Source of the DNA: JBDHWG01 sp046328525
GTDB lineage: Bacteria > Chloroflexota > Anaerolineae > Epilineales > JAHCIE01
Assembly (NCBI GenBank): GCA_046328525.1
Contig: JAXLWK010000007.1
Span: 336,670-400,669, forward strand
Reading direction: 5' to 3'
DNA: 64,000 nucleotides
Made by a program: the position numbers and the translations under genes. Positions 26,032 through 34,995 of the stretch are shown in pieces; positions within the stretch are counted from its first letter, which is position 1, and each line of letters opens with the position of its first letter. The notes under the pieces are model-generated. The model searched no databases and was not told the DNA's origin. It was given only the letters and a program-made list of their open reading frames with translations.

Positions 26032-27882
26032 TTAGCCTTCCTCGGCGGGGACGATGAGGACGGGCTGGTCGGCGCGGGTCAGCACCTGCCGCGTCACGTC
26101 GTCCAGCCCGAAGAACCCGCGCGAGGGTGAGTGGCGGCCGACGATGATCAGGCCGTAGCCGCTCTGCGCCTGGGTCAGGATGCCCTGGGCCGGCGTCGGC
26201 GCGGCAGCGATTTTGATGCTCGCCGGCACGTCCAGGGAGCGCAGCGTGGCGGCGGCGCGCTCCAGGTGGCTCTGGGCCACGGGGCCGGCGTCCCCCGTCG
26301 GGCGCGCGACGTAGAGCAGCGTCACCGCCGCGCCGATGTTGCGGGCCAGCCGCCCGCCGACGCGCACGTCGCTCTTGCCCGGCTCGCCGCCCGCCGTACA
26401 CAGCAGGATGTTCTCCAGCGGAACCTCCTGCCCCTTCACCACCCACACCGGCGTCTTGGCGCGCTGCAACACGTGCGTCACGACATCGCCCGGCCGCTCG
26501 GCGTCCGGCTTGCTGCCGCCAATCCCCATGATCATGTAGTCGTAAACGCTCTCGCTCTGCTCGGCGAGAAGCTCGTCTGCCTCGGCCCCATAGCGCACGC
26601 GGATCTCAGCCTTGGTCAGCCTCGCCGCCTCGGCCCGCGCCGCCAGGGTCTCGCGCAGCGCCGCCATCTCCTCCGGCTCGCGGCACACGCCGAGGACCGT
26701 CACCGTCGCCCAGAGACGCTCGGCCAGTCGGCGGGCGGCTTCGAGCTTCGCTGTCGGCCCCTCGCCAGGGTCGCACACCAGCAGGCGCTGCGGCATCGGC
26801 GCCAGGATGTGCCAGCCGCGCAGACTCACCCACCAGTCCGGCTGAGTCAGCGGTATGTCGGCCGGCACCGTGGCGTCCACCAGCAGCCCTTCCTCGCCGA
26901 AGGGTGCGGGTGGGGCGACCTGGCGCGCGCCGGTCAGGCGCGGCAAGCGCAGCCGCACGCGCCGCGTCGAGCCGCTGAACGTCTGGTCAATGATCGCACC
27001 CGTGCCGAGGATGGGCGAGCCATCGGTGGGCGGCGCAGCGCCGAGGACGACATGCTCCGGGCGGAAGAGGACGCGGACGCGGCTGCCCTCCTCGTGGGCC
27101 GCCGCCTCGGGGATGGGCAGGGCCAGCGAGCCGAACACCGCCTGGCCGTCCTGGACGCGGCCCGCCAGCACGACCCCCGCGCCAAGGAACGTGGCGGTGA
27201 ACAGCGTGCGCGGTGTGTGGTACAGGCTTTCCGGGTCGCCGACTTCCAGCAGCAGCCCGCGGTCAATCACGCCGATCCGGTCGGCCAGCTCGAACGCTTC
27301 CTCCTGGTCGTGGGTCACGAGCACCGTCGTGATGCCCAGGCGGTCCTGGATGTCCTTGAGGTTGCGGCGCAGTTGGGCGCGGATCTTCACGTCCAGCGCC
27401 CCGAACGGCTCGTCGAGCAGCAGCACCTTCGGTTCGTAGGCCAGGGCGCGGGCGAGGGCGACACGCTGCCGCTGGCCGCCGGACAGCTGGTCGGCATAGC
27501 GCGCCCCCAGGCCAGCCAGGCCCACCATGTCCAGCAGCTCTTCGCGGCGGCGAATGCGCTCGGCCGTCGGCGCCTTGCGGATCTTCAGGCCGAACTCGAT
27601 GTTGTCCGCCACACTCATGTGGCGGAAGATGGAGTAGTTCTGGAAGACGAAGCCCGTGCCGCGCTGCTGCGGCGGGAGGGCGGTCACGTCGCGGCCATGC
27701 AGCAGGATGCGGCCGGCGTCCGGGTCGGTCAGGCCGGCGATCATGCGCAAGACGGTGCTTTTGCCGCTGCCGCTCGCCCCGAGCAGGACGAACAGCTCCC
27801 CCTCGGCGATCTCCAGGTTGATATTCTCGACGACGGGCAGGTTGCCAAAGCGCTTGGTCAGACGCTCAAGAAGAATGGACAT
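26032..27882 (-). CDS. CysA-like ABC ATPase fused to tandem UspA-like domains
   Basis: 616 residues. The first 240 or so form a sulfate/molybdate/polyamine-type ATPase: Walker A GASGSGKST (35-43), signature LSGGQRQRVALARALAYEP, Walker B LLLDEPFGALD, switch VTHDQEEAFELADRI. Next is a TOBE-like regulatory part (RVRVLFRPEHVVLGAAPP). From about residue 355 to the end come two universal-stress-protein-like domains. The second ends with the nucleotide-loop-like GYGLIIVGRHSPSRGFFGLD and QPVLIVPAEE. Last gene of the operon with a permease and binding protein. UspA domains may sense ATP or stress and gate import (inference). Confidence 0.87.
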   Translation of the reverse strand: MSILLERLTKRFGNLPVVENINLEIAEGELFVLLGASGSGKSTVLRMIAGLTDPDAGRILLHGRDVTALPPQQRGTGFVFQNYSIFRHMSVADNIEFGLKIRKAPTAERIRRREELLDMVGLAGLGARYADQLSGGQRQRVALARALAYEPKVLLLDEPFGALDVKIRAQLRRNLKDIQDRLGITTVLVTHDQEEAFELADRIGVIDRGLLLEVGDPESLYHTPRTLFTATFLGAGVVLAGRVQDGQAVFGSLALPIPEAAAHEEGSRVRVLFRPEHVVLGAAPPTDGSPILGTGAIIDQTFSGSTRRVRLRLPRLTGARQVAPPAPFGEEGLLVDATVPADIPLTQPDWWVSLRGWHILAPMPQRLLVCDPGEGPTAKLEAARRLAERLWATVTVLGVCREPEEMAALRETLAARAEAARLTKAEIRVRYGAEADELLAEQSESVYDYMIMGIGGSKPDAERPGDVVTHVLQRAKTPVWVVKGQEVPLENILLCTAGGEPGKSDVRVGGRLARNIGAAVTLLYVARPTGDAGPVAQSHLERAAATLRSLDVPASIKIAAAPTPAQGILTQAQSGYGLIIVGRHSPSRGFFGLDDVTRQVLTRADQPVLIVPAEEG

Positions 27883-27891
27883 GTCGCTTTC

Positions 27892-28734
27892 CTATGCATC
27901 CTTGGACGGCTGGCGGGCAAAGCGCAAGAGCACGAAGAAGATGATGAACGAGAGCGTCGCCAGGACCGCCGCGACGGCGTTGGCGGCCTCGATGTTCCCC
28001 GCCTCGAACTGCGAGAAGATGTACAGCGGCGCGGTCTGGGTGCGCAGGCGCAGATTGCCGGAGACCAGCACCGTCGCGCCGAACTCGCCCAGGGAGTGGG
28101 CGAAGGTCAGCAGCGCCCCGCTGAACAGGCCACCGCGCAGAGCTGGCAGAATGATGTGCCAGAACGTCTGCCAGGGCGACGCGCCGATGGTGTAGGCCGC
28201 CTCTTCGTAGGTCGTCTCCAGCTCGTCCAGGACCGGCTTGACGGCGCCGAGCATGTACGGGAAGGTGACGAACAGGTGCGCCAGGAGAACGCCGGCCGGC
28301 GTGAACATGGGCTCGAGGCCGAGCGGCTCGACGATCCGCCCCAACAGGCCGAGCGGCCCCCACAGCAGCAGCAGCGACGTGCCGACGACGACCGTGGGGA
28401 TGGCGACGGGCAGGTTGACGACGATGTTCAGCGCGCTCGCGCCCGGGAAGCGATACTTGTTCAGGACGTAGGCGGTGTACGTCCCCAGGACGCCGTTGAT
28501 CACCGACGTGGCGACGGCGATCATAAAGCTGAAGCGCAGGGCGAACTGGGCATCGGGCGTGCTGAGCGAGACCCAGAACGCCGTCCAACCGCCGCGAAAG
28601 GCGAAGATATAGACCGCCGCCAGCGGCATGAACAGAAGCGGCGTCAGGACCAGGACGAGTAGCCCAACCGGCACGAGGGCCGACGGGCGGGACGAGCGCG
28701 GGCGGCTGGGAATGTCAATGGCTTGTGAGGTCAT
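27892..28734 (-). CDS. Sulfate/molybdate-type ABC permease
   Basis: 280 residues, six predicted helices, BPD_transp_1 fold, with the EAA loop EEAAYTIGASPWQTFWHIILP near residue 190-210. Closest in style to CysW/CysT. Only one permease gene is present, whereas sulfate systems normally have two, so a homodimer is expected. Its ATG overlaps the stop of the binding-protein gene (28731-28734). Confidence 0.9.
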   Translation of the reverse strand: MTSQAIDIPSRPRSSRPSALVPVGLLVLVLTPLLFMPLAAVYIFAFRGGWTAFWVSLSTPDAQFALRFSFMIAVATSVINGVLGTYTAYVLNKYRFPGASALNIVVNLPVAIPTVVVGTSLLLLWGPLGLLGRIVEPLGLEPMFTPAGVLLAHLFVTFPYMLGAVKPVLDELETTYEEAAYTIGASPWQTFWHIILPALRGGLFSGALLTFAHSLGEFGATVLVSGNLRLRTQTAPLYIFSQFEAGNIEAANAVAAVLATLSFIIFFVLLRFARQPSKDA

Positions 28735-29774
28735 CGGCTTAACTCCGTGAGGACGCGCCCCTTCCAGATGCCATCAATAATCTGAGGCTTGACGCGGGAC
28801 CATCCACCATAGTCCGCCACGCGGAACGGGTCTTCGATCTGCCCGAAGTGGGGGTTGGCGGTGTCGAAACGCGAGTCGACACTGCGGAAGCCGTTCTCGG
28901 CATATAGACGCTGCGCCGTGTCGCTCCACAGGAACGCGATGAAGGCTTCGACAACGTCGCGCTCGCCGGCGCCGATGTTGCGGTCGAGAACGACCAGGGT
29001 ATGCTCGCTGAGGACGGTGCTGCGCGGGTAGACGATGTCGGCGTCTAGCTCACCGCGCGCCGCCGATGAGAGAGCTTCCTGCTCATAGGTGATGAGCGCG
29101 TCGCCGAAGCCGTTGTCGAACTGGGAGCGGGCGGCCTGGGCCGACGGCGCCTGGGCGACGACGTTGCGCCAGATGCCCCGCAACAGCGCCTCGCCCGCCG
29201 CCGGATCGCCGCCGGCGGCACGCGCCCCGGCCCCGTACTCGGCCAGGATGGCCCAGTTGGCGCCGCCCGACGTCAGCGGGTCGGGGTGGACGACGCGCAC
29301 CCCCGGCCCGGCCAGGTCGGCGAAGTCGTGGATGCCCTTGGGGTTCCCCTTGCGCACCAGGATGACAAACGGCGTGCGGTTGACGACCCCGCCGTGCGGC
29401 AGGCTCTGCCAGCTATTCGGCGGGATCGTACCCTGGGCGGCGAGGCGCTGCGCGTCCGACTCCAACGACAGGAGGGCGGCATGGGCCGGCACGCCCATGA
29501 TGAGCTGGTTCGTTACCGTCCCGGAACCGCCGAACGAGCTGATGAACTCGACGCGCTCGCCGGTCTTCGCCTCCCATTCCTTCTGGAAGGCGGGGAATAT
29601 GCTCTTGTTCATCGTGTCGCCGAGGATGCTGAAGCCATAGAAAATGATGGTGCGCGGCGGCGCGGCGCGCGCCGGCAGGGGTAGCCACGGCCAGACGACA
29701 TACACCAGCAGCGCCAATCCCAGGGCCACAGCGGCCAGGGTCGGCAGCCGTCGGACGAGCACGTCGCACTTCAC
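28731..29774 (-). CDS. Sulfate-type ABC transporter substrate-binding protein
   Basis: 347 residues from GTG 29774. The N-terminal helix TLAAVALGLALLVYVVWPWL acts as signal or anchor. The mature part is like Sbp/CysP: IIFYGFSILGDTMNKSIFPA, SSFGGSGTVTNQLIMG, HPDPLTSGGANWAI, and GDALITYEQEAL. The ligand could be sulfate, thiosulfate or a related oxyanion. GGAGGAG ends nine bases before this GTG; an upstream GTG at 29780 is too close to it. First gene of the operon. Confidence 0.88.
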   Translation of the reverse strand: MKCDVLVRRLPTLAAVALGLALLVYVVWPWLPLPARAAPPRTIIFYGFSILGDTMNKSIFPAFQKEWEAKTGERVEFISSFGGSGTVTNQLIMGVPAHAALLSLESDAQRLAAQGTIPPNSWQSLPHGGVVNRTPFVILVRKGNPKGIHDFADLAGPGVRVVHPDPLTSGGANWAILAEYGAGARAAGGDPAAGEALLRGIWRNVVAQAPSAQAARSQFDNGFGDALITYEQEALSSAARGELDADIVYPRSTVLSEHTLVVLDRNIGAGERDVVEAFIAFLWSDTAQRLYAENGFRSVDSRFDTANPHFGQIEDPFRVADYGGWSRVKPQIIDGIWKGRVLTELSR

Positions 29775-29843
29775 GATCACGGCTCCTCCCAATTGGTGGG
29801 GTGCTATTGACGGTTCAGAAGCAAGGATGGGACCAGGGAAAAA

Positions 29844-29865
29844 GGCCTGCCGCGCGGCAGGCAGA
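29844..29865. other. Perfect palindrome upstream of the sulfate-type operon
   Basis: GCCTGCCGCGCGGCAGGC is an 18-base perfect palindrome about 75 bases before the binding-protein start. It could be an operator or a hairpin in the leader. No regulator can be assigned. Confidence 0.4.
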
Positions 29866-29922
29866 CGTGTGGCTATCAGGCTTGCGCTATGGGGCGGAAT
29901 TATACACGTAAGCCGGGGAGAC

Positions 29923-29959
29923 CCAAAAAAGAAGGCTGCCCGATGGTGTCGGACAGCCT
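29923..29959 (-). terminator. Intrinsic terminator of the XRE regulator gene
   Basis: On the minus strand, AGGCTGTCCGA pairs with TCGGGCAGCCT (one mismatch) around five bases and is followed by TCTTTTTTGGG. It ends the transcript of the gene at 30001-30456. Confidence 0.7.
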
Positions 29960-30000
29960 CTTTCTAGTGAAGAAACGCGGGTCGGGGCGGGGTGTCCCGC

Positions 30001-30456
30001 TTAGCCCCCCTGCGCCATGCGGGCGCGGTGGGCGCTGCGACGCGCCTTGCGGTCGCGGTCCTGCTGCTTGAGTGCGTTGGCGCGGGCAGCCACATAAGCC
30101 ATGATCTCTTCCTCGAGCTGCTTGCGGCCCTCGGGGCTGAGATTCTGGTCGTCAACAGCGTTGGCAACGGCGCGCAGCGCAGGGTGCATGAGCGGGCCGC
30201 CGCCGTCGGCGAGCAGACGGTCCAGGTCACCTTCAGGCAGGTGCTGAGCGCTGGCGAGCAGACGATCGGTGTCCTCGGGCGATAGCTCCATGGCCTGCGC
30301 AATGTCGAGCACCACGCGACGCGACGGGCGGCGGTCATCCATTTCCAGGCGCGCGATATAGCTACCGTCAACGTTTACGGCGTCGGCGAGGGCTTTCTGG
30401 GAAAGGCCATGCTGCAAGCGGAACTCCTTGAGCATGCGGCCAAATGACGTGAGCAT
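30001..30456 (-). CDS. XRE-family helix-turn-helix regulator
   Basis: 151 residues. The N-terminal HTH_3 domain (residues about 6-60) contains RLQHGLSQKALADAVNVDGS and YIARLEMDDRRPSRRVVLDI. The rest is helical, with a basic C-terminus (QDRDRKARRSAHRARMAQGG). It resembles regulators of mobile or defence loci, but no target is evident. Next genes upstream are the CHAT operon, about 190 bases away; a regulatory link is only a possibility. Confidence 0.85.
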   Translation of the reverse strand: MLTSFGRMLKEFRLQHGLSQKALADAVNVDGSYIARLEMDDRRPSRRVVLDIAQAMELSPEDTDRLLASAQHLPEGDLDRLLADGGGPLMHPALRAVANAVDDQNLSPEGRKQLEEEIMAYVAARANALKQQDRDRKARRSAHRARMAQGG

Positions 30457-30650
30457 TGTCTCATCTACCTCCTGGCGGGTCCAATGTAGGGATGGTTTGG
30501 GGTGGAAATCCTTCTAATTATACCTCATCTTTTCCATTATGTCCATACTTTATCCATGCAAATTGTGTCACACCGACACATTCTCAAGAAACTGTAATGT
30601 TTGTGCGCCTTTTCGCAAGGTTCATGGGAGCGGTTCCAAGACGCAGTGCG

Positions 30651-33272
30651 TCACCCGCACGCGCCGCCGACGACCAGGAACCCGGCCCAATGGCGCGGCG
30701 CGACAAACGGCAGCGCGCCCACGTCCATCGCCGCCAGCGCTTCGGTCACGTCGGGCAGGCTGCCGCCCGCCAGCCGCGCCAGGGCGAGCGCCTCACCCGC
30801 CGTGAGCGAGCGCAGCCACGCCTGCGCGTCCCTCAGCGCCGCCGCCGGGTCCGCCGTGTCGGCGGCGCTGAGGCTCTGGTAGAAGCGCCGCATGAGCAGA
30901 AACGTCGGCAGGTCTTCCACCGGCCACAGGCTCACCAGCGCCGCCCGCGCGCCGGCGTACAGAAACGCGCGCACCAGGCCCATCGGCTCGTCCCCGCGCA
31001 AAATCTGCGACACCCCGGTCTCGCACGCGCTCAGCGTGACGAGGTCGGCGCGCAGCCGCCACCCCTGCAACACCTGGAGCGCGGTAAGGCGCTCGCCGGC
31101 CCCGGTCTCCAGGAACGACTCCAGGGGCGCTTCCGGCCGAAACTGGCCGTGGCAGGCGAAGTGCAGCCAGCGCGCGCCCGGCGCCGCCTCGGCCAGCACA
31201 GGCGACTTGGCGTCGGCGCCGACGTGGGCCACGCCGCCGGTCAGCTGGGCGATGAACTCCGCCTCGGCCTCGGTATGGCGCAGCGCCGACGCTTCGAGCG
31301 GGCCATTGTAGCCGACGGCCAGGCACGCCAGATCTGGCGCGGGCAGGGCGCGCCTCGCCCGGCAATGGTGGACGAGGACCGTCGCGCTGGGCATGACAGC
31401 CAGCCTCGCCCCTCCGGCCCGCGCCAGAGGCTCGCCGTCGGGCAGCGGAATAGCGGCGAACGGCAGCGTGTGCAGCGGACCGTGGGGGATGATAAACAGG
31501 CGGCGTGAGCGCAGGGCCGCCTGGGCCGGGGCGAGCAAGAAGGTGAAGAGGCGGCGCAACACCTGGGGGGCCAGGAAGCGCTGCGGGTCGTTCCCCCGCG
31601 CCGATGTCGGCGCCAGGGCATTCGGGTCAATTGGGCAGACGCTGGCGGCGACGGCCTGCCGGGTCACGGTGAACAGCAGCGTGCGCGCGGGTGTCACCAG
31701 GTGCTCGCGCAGGGCGCCGCCCTGGGGCAACACCTGCAAGAGCGGGATCTCGCGCGCCATGACGCCCGTCGTGAAATAGCTCAGCAGGGTCACATCGTCG
31801 GCCAGCGCCTCGCGCGCCTCGGCCGCGCTCGCCACCGCGCCCGCGCCCCACGGGGCGTCGGTCAGGGCCGCGCCCCGCTGACTGGCGACAGCATCGGCGA
31901 AGGCGCGGGCGCGGGCGCGCTCGGACCAGGCGAAGGCGTCCTCGACGTGATCCAGGGCGAGGCACTGCAGGACCAGCGCCTCGTACACCTGTTGCCAGCG
32001 GCCGAGCAGGCTAATCTTCAGACCTTCGTCCTGCATCGGCTCCCGCGCCGCCTCAATGACCTCGGCGGCAGCGGTGAACCGCGCCAGCGCCCCGACGGCG
32101 TCTCCCTGCCGCCGCGCCGCCTCCCCCAGCCGGTAGTAGACTTCCGCGAGGATGTCCCGCCGCCCAATGGCGAGGGCCGTCTGGAGCGCCGCCTCGAACG
32201 CCACCTGCGCGCCGTCCAGGTCGCCGGCCACCTGGCGCGCCAGGCCCATGTTGAGGCGGGCGTCCACGGCGAAGTCTGCCGTCTGCATCGCCGCCAGGGC
32301 GTCGTTGAAGGCACTCTGCGCTTCGACGAGATGCCCCTGGAACAGCCGCACTTCGCCGATGTTGTTGAGCGCGCGGCCAAGCGAGTCGAGAGCGCCATCC
32401 GCGCGGCGGCGTTCGGCGACGGCCTCGAAGCACGCCAGGGCATCCTCCCAGCGTCCCTGGTCGCGGTAGACCAGGCCCAGCTCGTTCTGCGCCGAGGCGA
32501 TGTGCTGCGCCGAACCGACTTCGCCGAACGCGGCGACCGCCTGCGCCAGGCTGCTCTCCGCGTCGCCGTAGTCGCGCAGGTCGTAGGCCAGGATGCCCAG
32601 GTTCAGCAGGGTGATGCCCTCGCGCAGACGGTTGCCCGTCGCCCGCCACAGCGTGAGGCACGCCCGGTAATCGCGTTGCGCGTCCTCCAGGCGGCCCGTC
32701 ACACTGTTATAGTAGGCGCGGGCGTTGAGGGCGCGGCCCGACACCTCGTCGTCCAGCCCCGGCGTGGCGAGCAGGGCGTCGAAGGCGGCGACGGCGTCAT
32801 CCGGCCGGCCGTCGAGGCCCTGCGCCAGCGCCGCGAAGAAACGGCGCGTGTCGGCGTCGCGGCCCGGCTGCGCCGGCACATCCCGGACGCCCTCGATCAA
32901 CTGGCAGAAGGCCACGGGGTCATCCGTCAGCAGGCGATTGGCAAGGCGGAGGAGGGCGGCGTCGAACGCCGCCTGCACGCGGCCGTCCCCGCCCCGCAAA
33001 CGGTGCGCCAGGTGGGCGACGGCGCGCTCGTGGAGGGCACGGTAGCGCGGCGCGTCTGCCGTCTCCAGCGCCATCAGGGCCTCGGCGGCGGCGGCGGGCG
33101 CGGGCGCGACCCCACCCGCCTGGGGTGTGACGTCGGGCCGGGCGGCAAGCTCGGCGAGCAACTCGCCGGCGTTCCCGTCGTCGAGAAGCGCAGCGAGCGC
33201 TGACTCATCCCCCCAGCCGAGAACCGCCAGCGCGAGAAAGCCTTTAGTCACCTGCGCATCTGGCAAACTCAT
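30651..33272 (-). CDS. TPR-CHAT protein (caspase-like protease)
   Basis: 873 residues. About residues 150-480 are tetratricopeptide-like repeats (AHLGIAYDLRDYGDAESSL-type helices, ALNNIGEVRLFQGHLVEAQ). The C-terminal 270 residues form a CHAT (caspase HetF-associated with TPRs) domain. The catalytic dyad is visible as His708 in LHFACHGQF and Cys750 in TLSACETGV, with LYAGARAALVSLWPV following. CHAT proteases act in proteolytic signalling and in several anti-phage systems such as gRAMP/Craspase-type loci. Its ATG overlaps the stop of the PIN toxin gene by 4 nt. Confidence 0.9.
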   Translation of the reverse strand: MSLPDAQVTKGFLALAVLGWGDESALAALLDDGNAGELLAELAARPDVTPQAGGVAPAPAAAAEALMALETADAPRYRALHERAVAHLAHRLRGGDGRVQAAFDAALLRLANRLLTDDPVAFCQLIEGVRDVPAQPGRDADTRRFFAALAQGLDGRPDDAVAAFDALLATPGLDDEVSGRALNARAYYNSVTGRLEDAQRDYRACLTLWRATGNRLREGITLLNLGILAYDLRDYGDAESSLAQAVAAFGEVGSAQHIASAQNELGLVYRDQGRWEDALACFEAVAERRRADGALDSLGRALNNIGEVRLFQGHLVEAQSAFNDALAAMQTADFAVDARLNMGLARQVAGDLDGAQVAFEAALQTALAIGRRDILAEVYYRLGEAARRQGDAVGALARFTAAAEVIEAAREPMQDEGLKISLLGRWQQVYEALVLQCLALDHVEDAFAWSERARARAFADAVASQRGAALTDAPWGAGAVASAAEAREALADDVTLLSYFTTGVMAREIPLLQVLPQGGALREHLVTPARTLLFTVTRQAVAASVCPIDPNALAPTSARGNDPQRFLAPQVLRRLFTFLLAPAQAALRSRRLFIIPHGPLHTLPFAAIPLPDGEPLARAGGARLAVMPSATVLVHHCRARRALPAPDLACLAVGYNGPLEASALRHTEAEAEFIAQLTGGVAHVGADAKSPVLAEAAPGARWLHFACHGQFRPEAPLESFLETGAGERLTALQVLQGWRLRADLVTLSACETGVSQILRGDEPMGLVRAFLYAGARAALVSLWPVEDLPTFLLMRRFYQSLSAADTADPAAALRDAQAWLRSLTAGEALALARLAGGSLPDVTEALAAMDVGALPFVAPRHWAGFLVVGGACG

Positions 33273-33682
33273 GTAGATTTGTCTACAAACAGGCTCTTGA
33301 ACTGGCTGACAGAGCAGATCACCGTCTTCAGCAACGATTGCGCTTCGACGAAGTCCGAATCACTCGTAATCAGGTAGTCGGCATTCGCGGCGACGGCACA
33401 CGTGAGGAATTTGGCATCCTTCTGATCACGCACAAACGAGATATCAGGGGGCACGGCAACGAGCGTGACGAAGACCCTCAGGAGGCTCTCCCATTCGCGA
33501 ACGACGGATGGTGCAAGGCCAAACTTGGGGCGACCCAGGACTTCGACATACTCGGTGAGGATATCAGGCGAGGCAATCCATTCGAAGTCGGGGGAGCGAA
33601 CTATGAACAGAATGATTTCTTCGGGGGTCCGGTCTCGAAACGCGGCCGATACGACCACGCTCGTGTCAATGACCACCTTCAC
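33269..33682 (-). CDS. PIN-domain toxin (putative endoribonuclease)
   Basis: 137 residues of the 'putative toxin, PIN family' type. The acidic metal-binding residues are visible in VVIDTSVVVSA (first Asp), LTEYVEVLGRPKF (Glu), DQKDAKFL and LITSDSDF (Asp cluster). It is expected to cut RNA when free of antitoxin. Its ATG overlaps the antitoxin stop (33679-33682), and its own stop overlaps the CHAT start, so all three genes are translationally coupled. The GC content is lower than that of the neighbours. Confidence 0.88.
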   Translation of the reverse strand: MKVVIDTSVVVSAAFRDRTPEEIILFIVRSPDFEWIASPDILTEYVEVLGRPKFGLAPSVVREWESLLRVFVTLVAVPPDISFVRDQKDAKFLTCAVAANADYLITSDSDFVEAQSLLKTVICSVSQFKSLFVDKST

Positions 33683-33918
33683 CGCCCGCTCCGGTACGCC
33701 TCGATTTCCTCCGATATCACGGGGTCTGTGATACCATTCGTTTCGCCTAGAGCCTGCGTATCCTGCAATACGCGCTCCAAACGGAGGATCGCAGCTTCGC
33801 GATCCTCGCCATCGGCAAGTACCAGCACTTCAACGCGCTGTCCCGGCTCGAATGGTAGGTCGTCCACTACGATTTGCTTCGCGTCAGTGACCGTCAGGTA
33901 GGTGCGGTAGGCTTTCAT
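33679..33918 (-). CDS. Antitoxin of the PIN toxin
   Basis: 79 residues: beta-rich N-terminus YRTYLTVTDAKQIVVDDLPF, a short AbrB-like or related strand (GQRVEVLVLADGEDREAAI) and a C-terminal helix that probably binds the toxin. Location, size and overlap with a PIN gene identify it as the antitoxin. The family was not named from sequence alone. Confidence 0.8.
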   Translation of the reverse strand: MKAYRTYLTVTDAKQIVVDDLPFEPGQRVEVLVLADGEDREAAILRLERVLQDTQALGETNGITDPVISEEIEAYRSGR

Positions 33919-33997
33919 GAGTCCTCGATCAATGTTGACTCCACGAGGCGTGAATTATACCAGGCTACCAGGCCCACGCCAACCAGGCCGGCGAACG

Positions 33998-34963
33998 TCA
34001 GCTCCAGCCCTGGCGGTGGAAGTAGAGCAGCATCAGCGTCGGCGCGAGGATCATGCACAACAGGGCGAACACGAACGTCGCCGGGCTGTCCCAGTGAATC
34101 GCGTTCGGGAAGTTCATCCCGAAGAAACCGGTGATGAAGGTGAGCGGCAGAAAGACGACGGAGATGATGGTCAGGCGGCGCACGATCTCGTTGAGCTGGT
34201 TGCCCTGGACCGACAGGTAGGCGTCGAGGGCGCTGGACAGCAGGTCGCGGTAGGTGTCAATGCTGTCCAGGATGCGCAGCAGGTGGTCATAGATGTCCTG
34301 GAAGTAGACCGAGGCGTCCGACGGCAGGATGGGCGGGTCGCGGCGCAGCAGGACGTTGATCACGTCGCGCTCCGGCGCGATGATGCGGCGCATGCCGAGC
34401 AGGTTGCGCTTTAGCTGGAAGATGTCTTCGAGCGCCGAGCGGTCGAATTTCTCGAACACCTTGTCTTCCATCTCATCCACGCGGTCGGCGACGGCATCAA
34501 TGAGCGGGAAGTACTCGTCCACCAGGGTATCGAGGATCATGTAGAGCAGCGTCCCGATGTCGGAGCGCATGAAGTGCTCGTTGCGCTGCCACTGGTCCAG
34601 CACGGTCATGAGCTGCGGCATGGGTTTGGTGTGCACCGTCACCAGGTAGTTCTTGCCGGCGAAAATGCCGACTTCCTGCGACACGAGGCGGTCGTTATCG
34701 GGCGACCAGGCCACAGACACGGCGACGAGGAAGTAGTACGTCGGGAACACCTCGATCTTGGGGCGCTCGTGCGCCGTCGTCACATCCTCCAGGGATAGTG
34801 GGTGGAACTGGAACTCGTCGCGGAGGGTCGCCATGTCGTCCGCCTGCGGGTTCTCGATGTCTACCCACAGGATCGTCGCCGGATCCAGAAGATAGTCACT
34901 AATCGAGGCGTGATCGCTGACGATCTCGAAGCGGTCCTCGCGGTGGACAACTGTGTGAATCAT
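33998..34963 (-). CDS. corA: CorA-like magnesium/cobalt transporter
   Basis: 321 residues: a cytoplasmic alpha/beta N-terminal domain, a long helix and two C-terminal membrane helices. The signature GMNFP lies in FITGFFGMNFPNAIHWDSP between the two helices. The short positive C-terminus YFHRQGWS is typical. It works as a homopentamer in the inner membrane. Confidence 0.94.
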   Translation of the reverse strand: MIHTVVHREDRFEIVSDHASISDYLLDPATILWVDIENPQADDMATLRDEFQFHPLSLEDVTTAHERPKIEVFPTYYFLVAVSVAWSPDNDRLVSQEVGIFAGKNYLVTVHTKPMPQLMTVLDQWQRNEHFMRSDIGTLLYMILDTLVDEYFPLIDAVADRVDEMEDKVFEKFDRSALEDIFQLKRNLLGMRRIIAPERDVINVLLRRDPPILPSDASVYFQDIYDHLLRILDSIDTYRDLLSSALDAYLSVQGNQLNEIVRRLTIISVVFLPLTFITGFFGMNFPNAIHWDSPATFVFALLCMILAPTLMLLYFHRQGWS

Positions 34964-34995
34964 GGCAGCCTTTGTGGGTGAAGCGCGAAGCGGGC

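Noticed and set aside
26131..28662. Plus-strand open frame of over 800 codons
   Set aside because: Shadow of the sulfate-type ABC operon; low-complexity Arg/Gln/Ala text.
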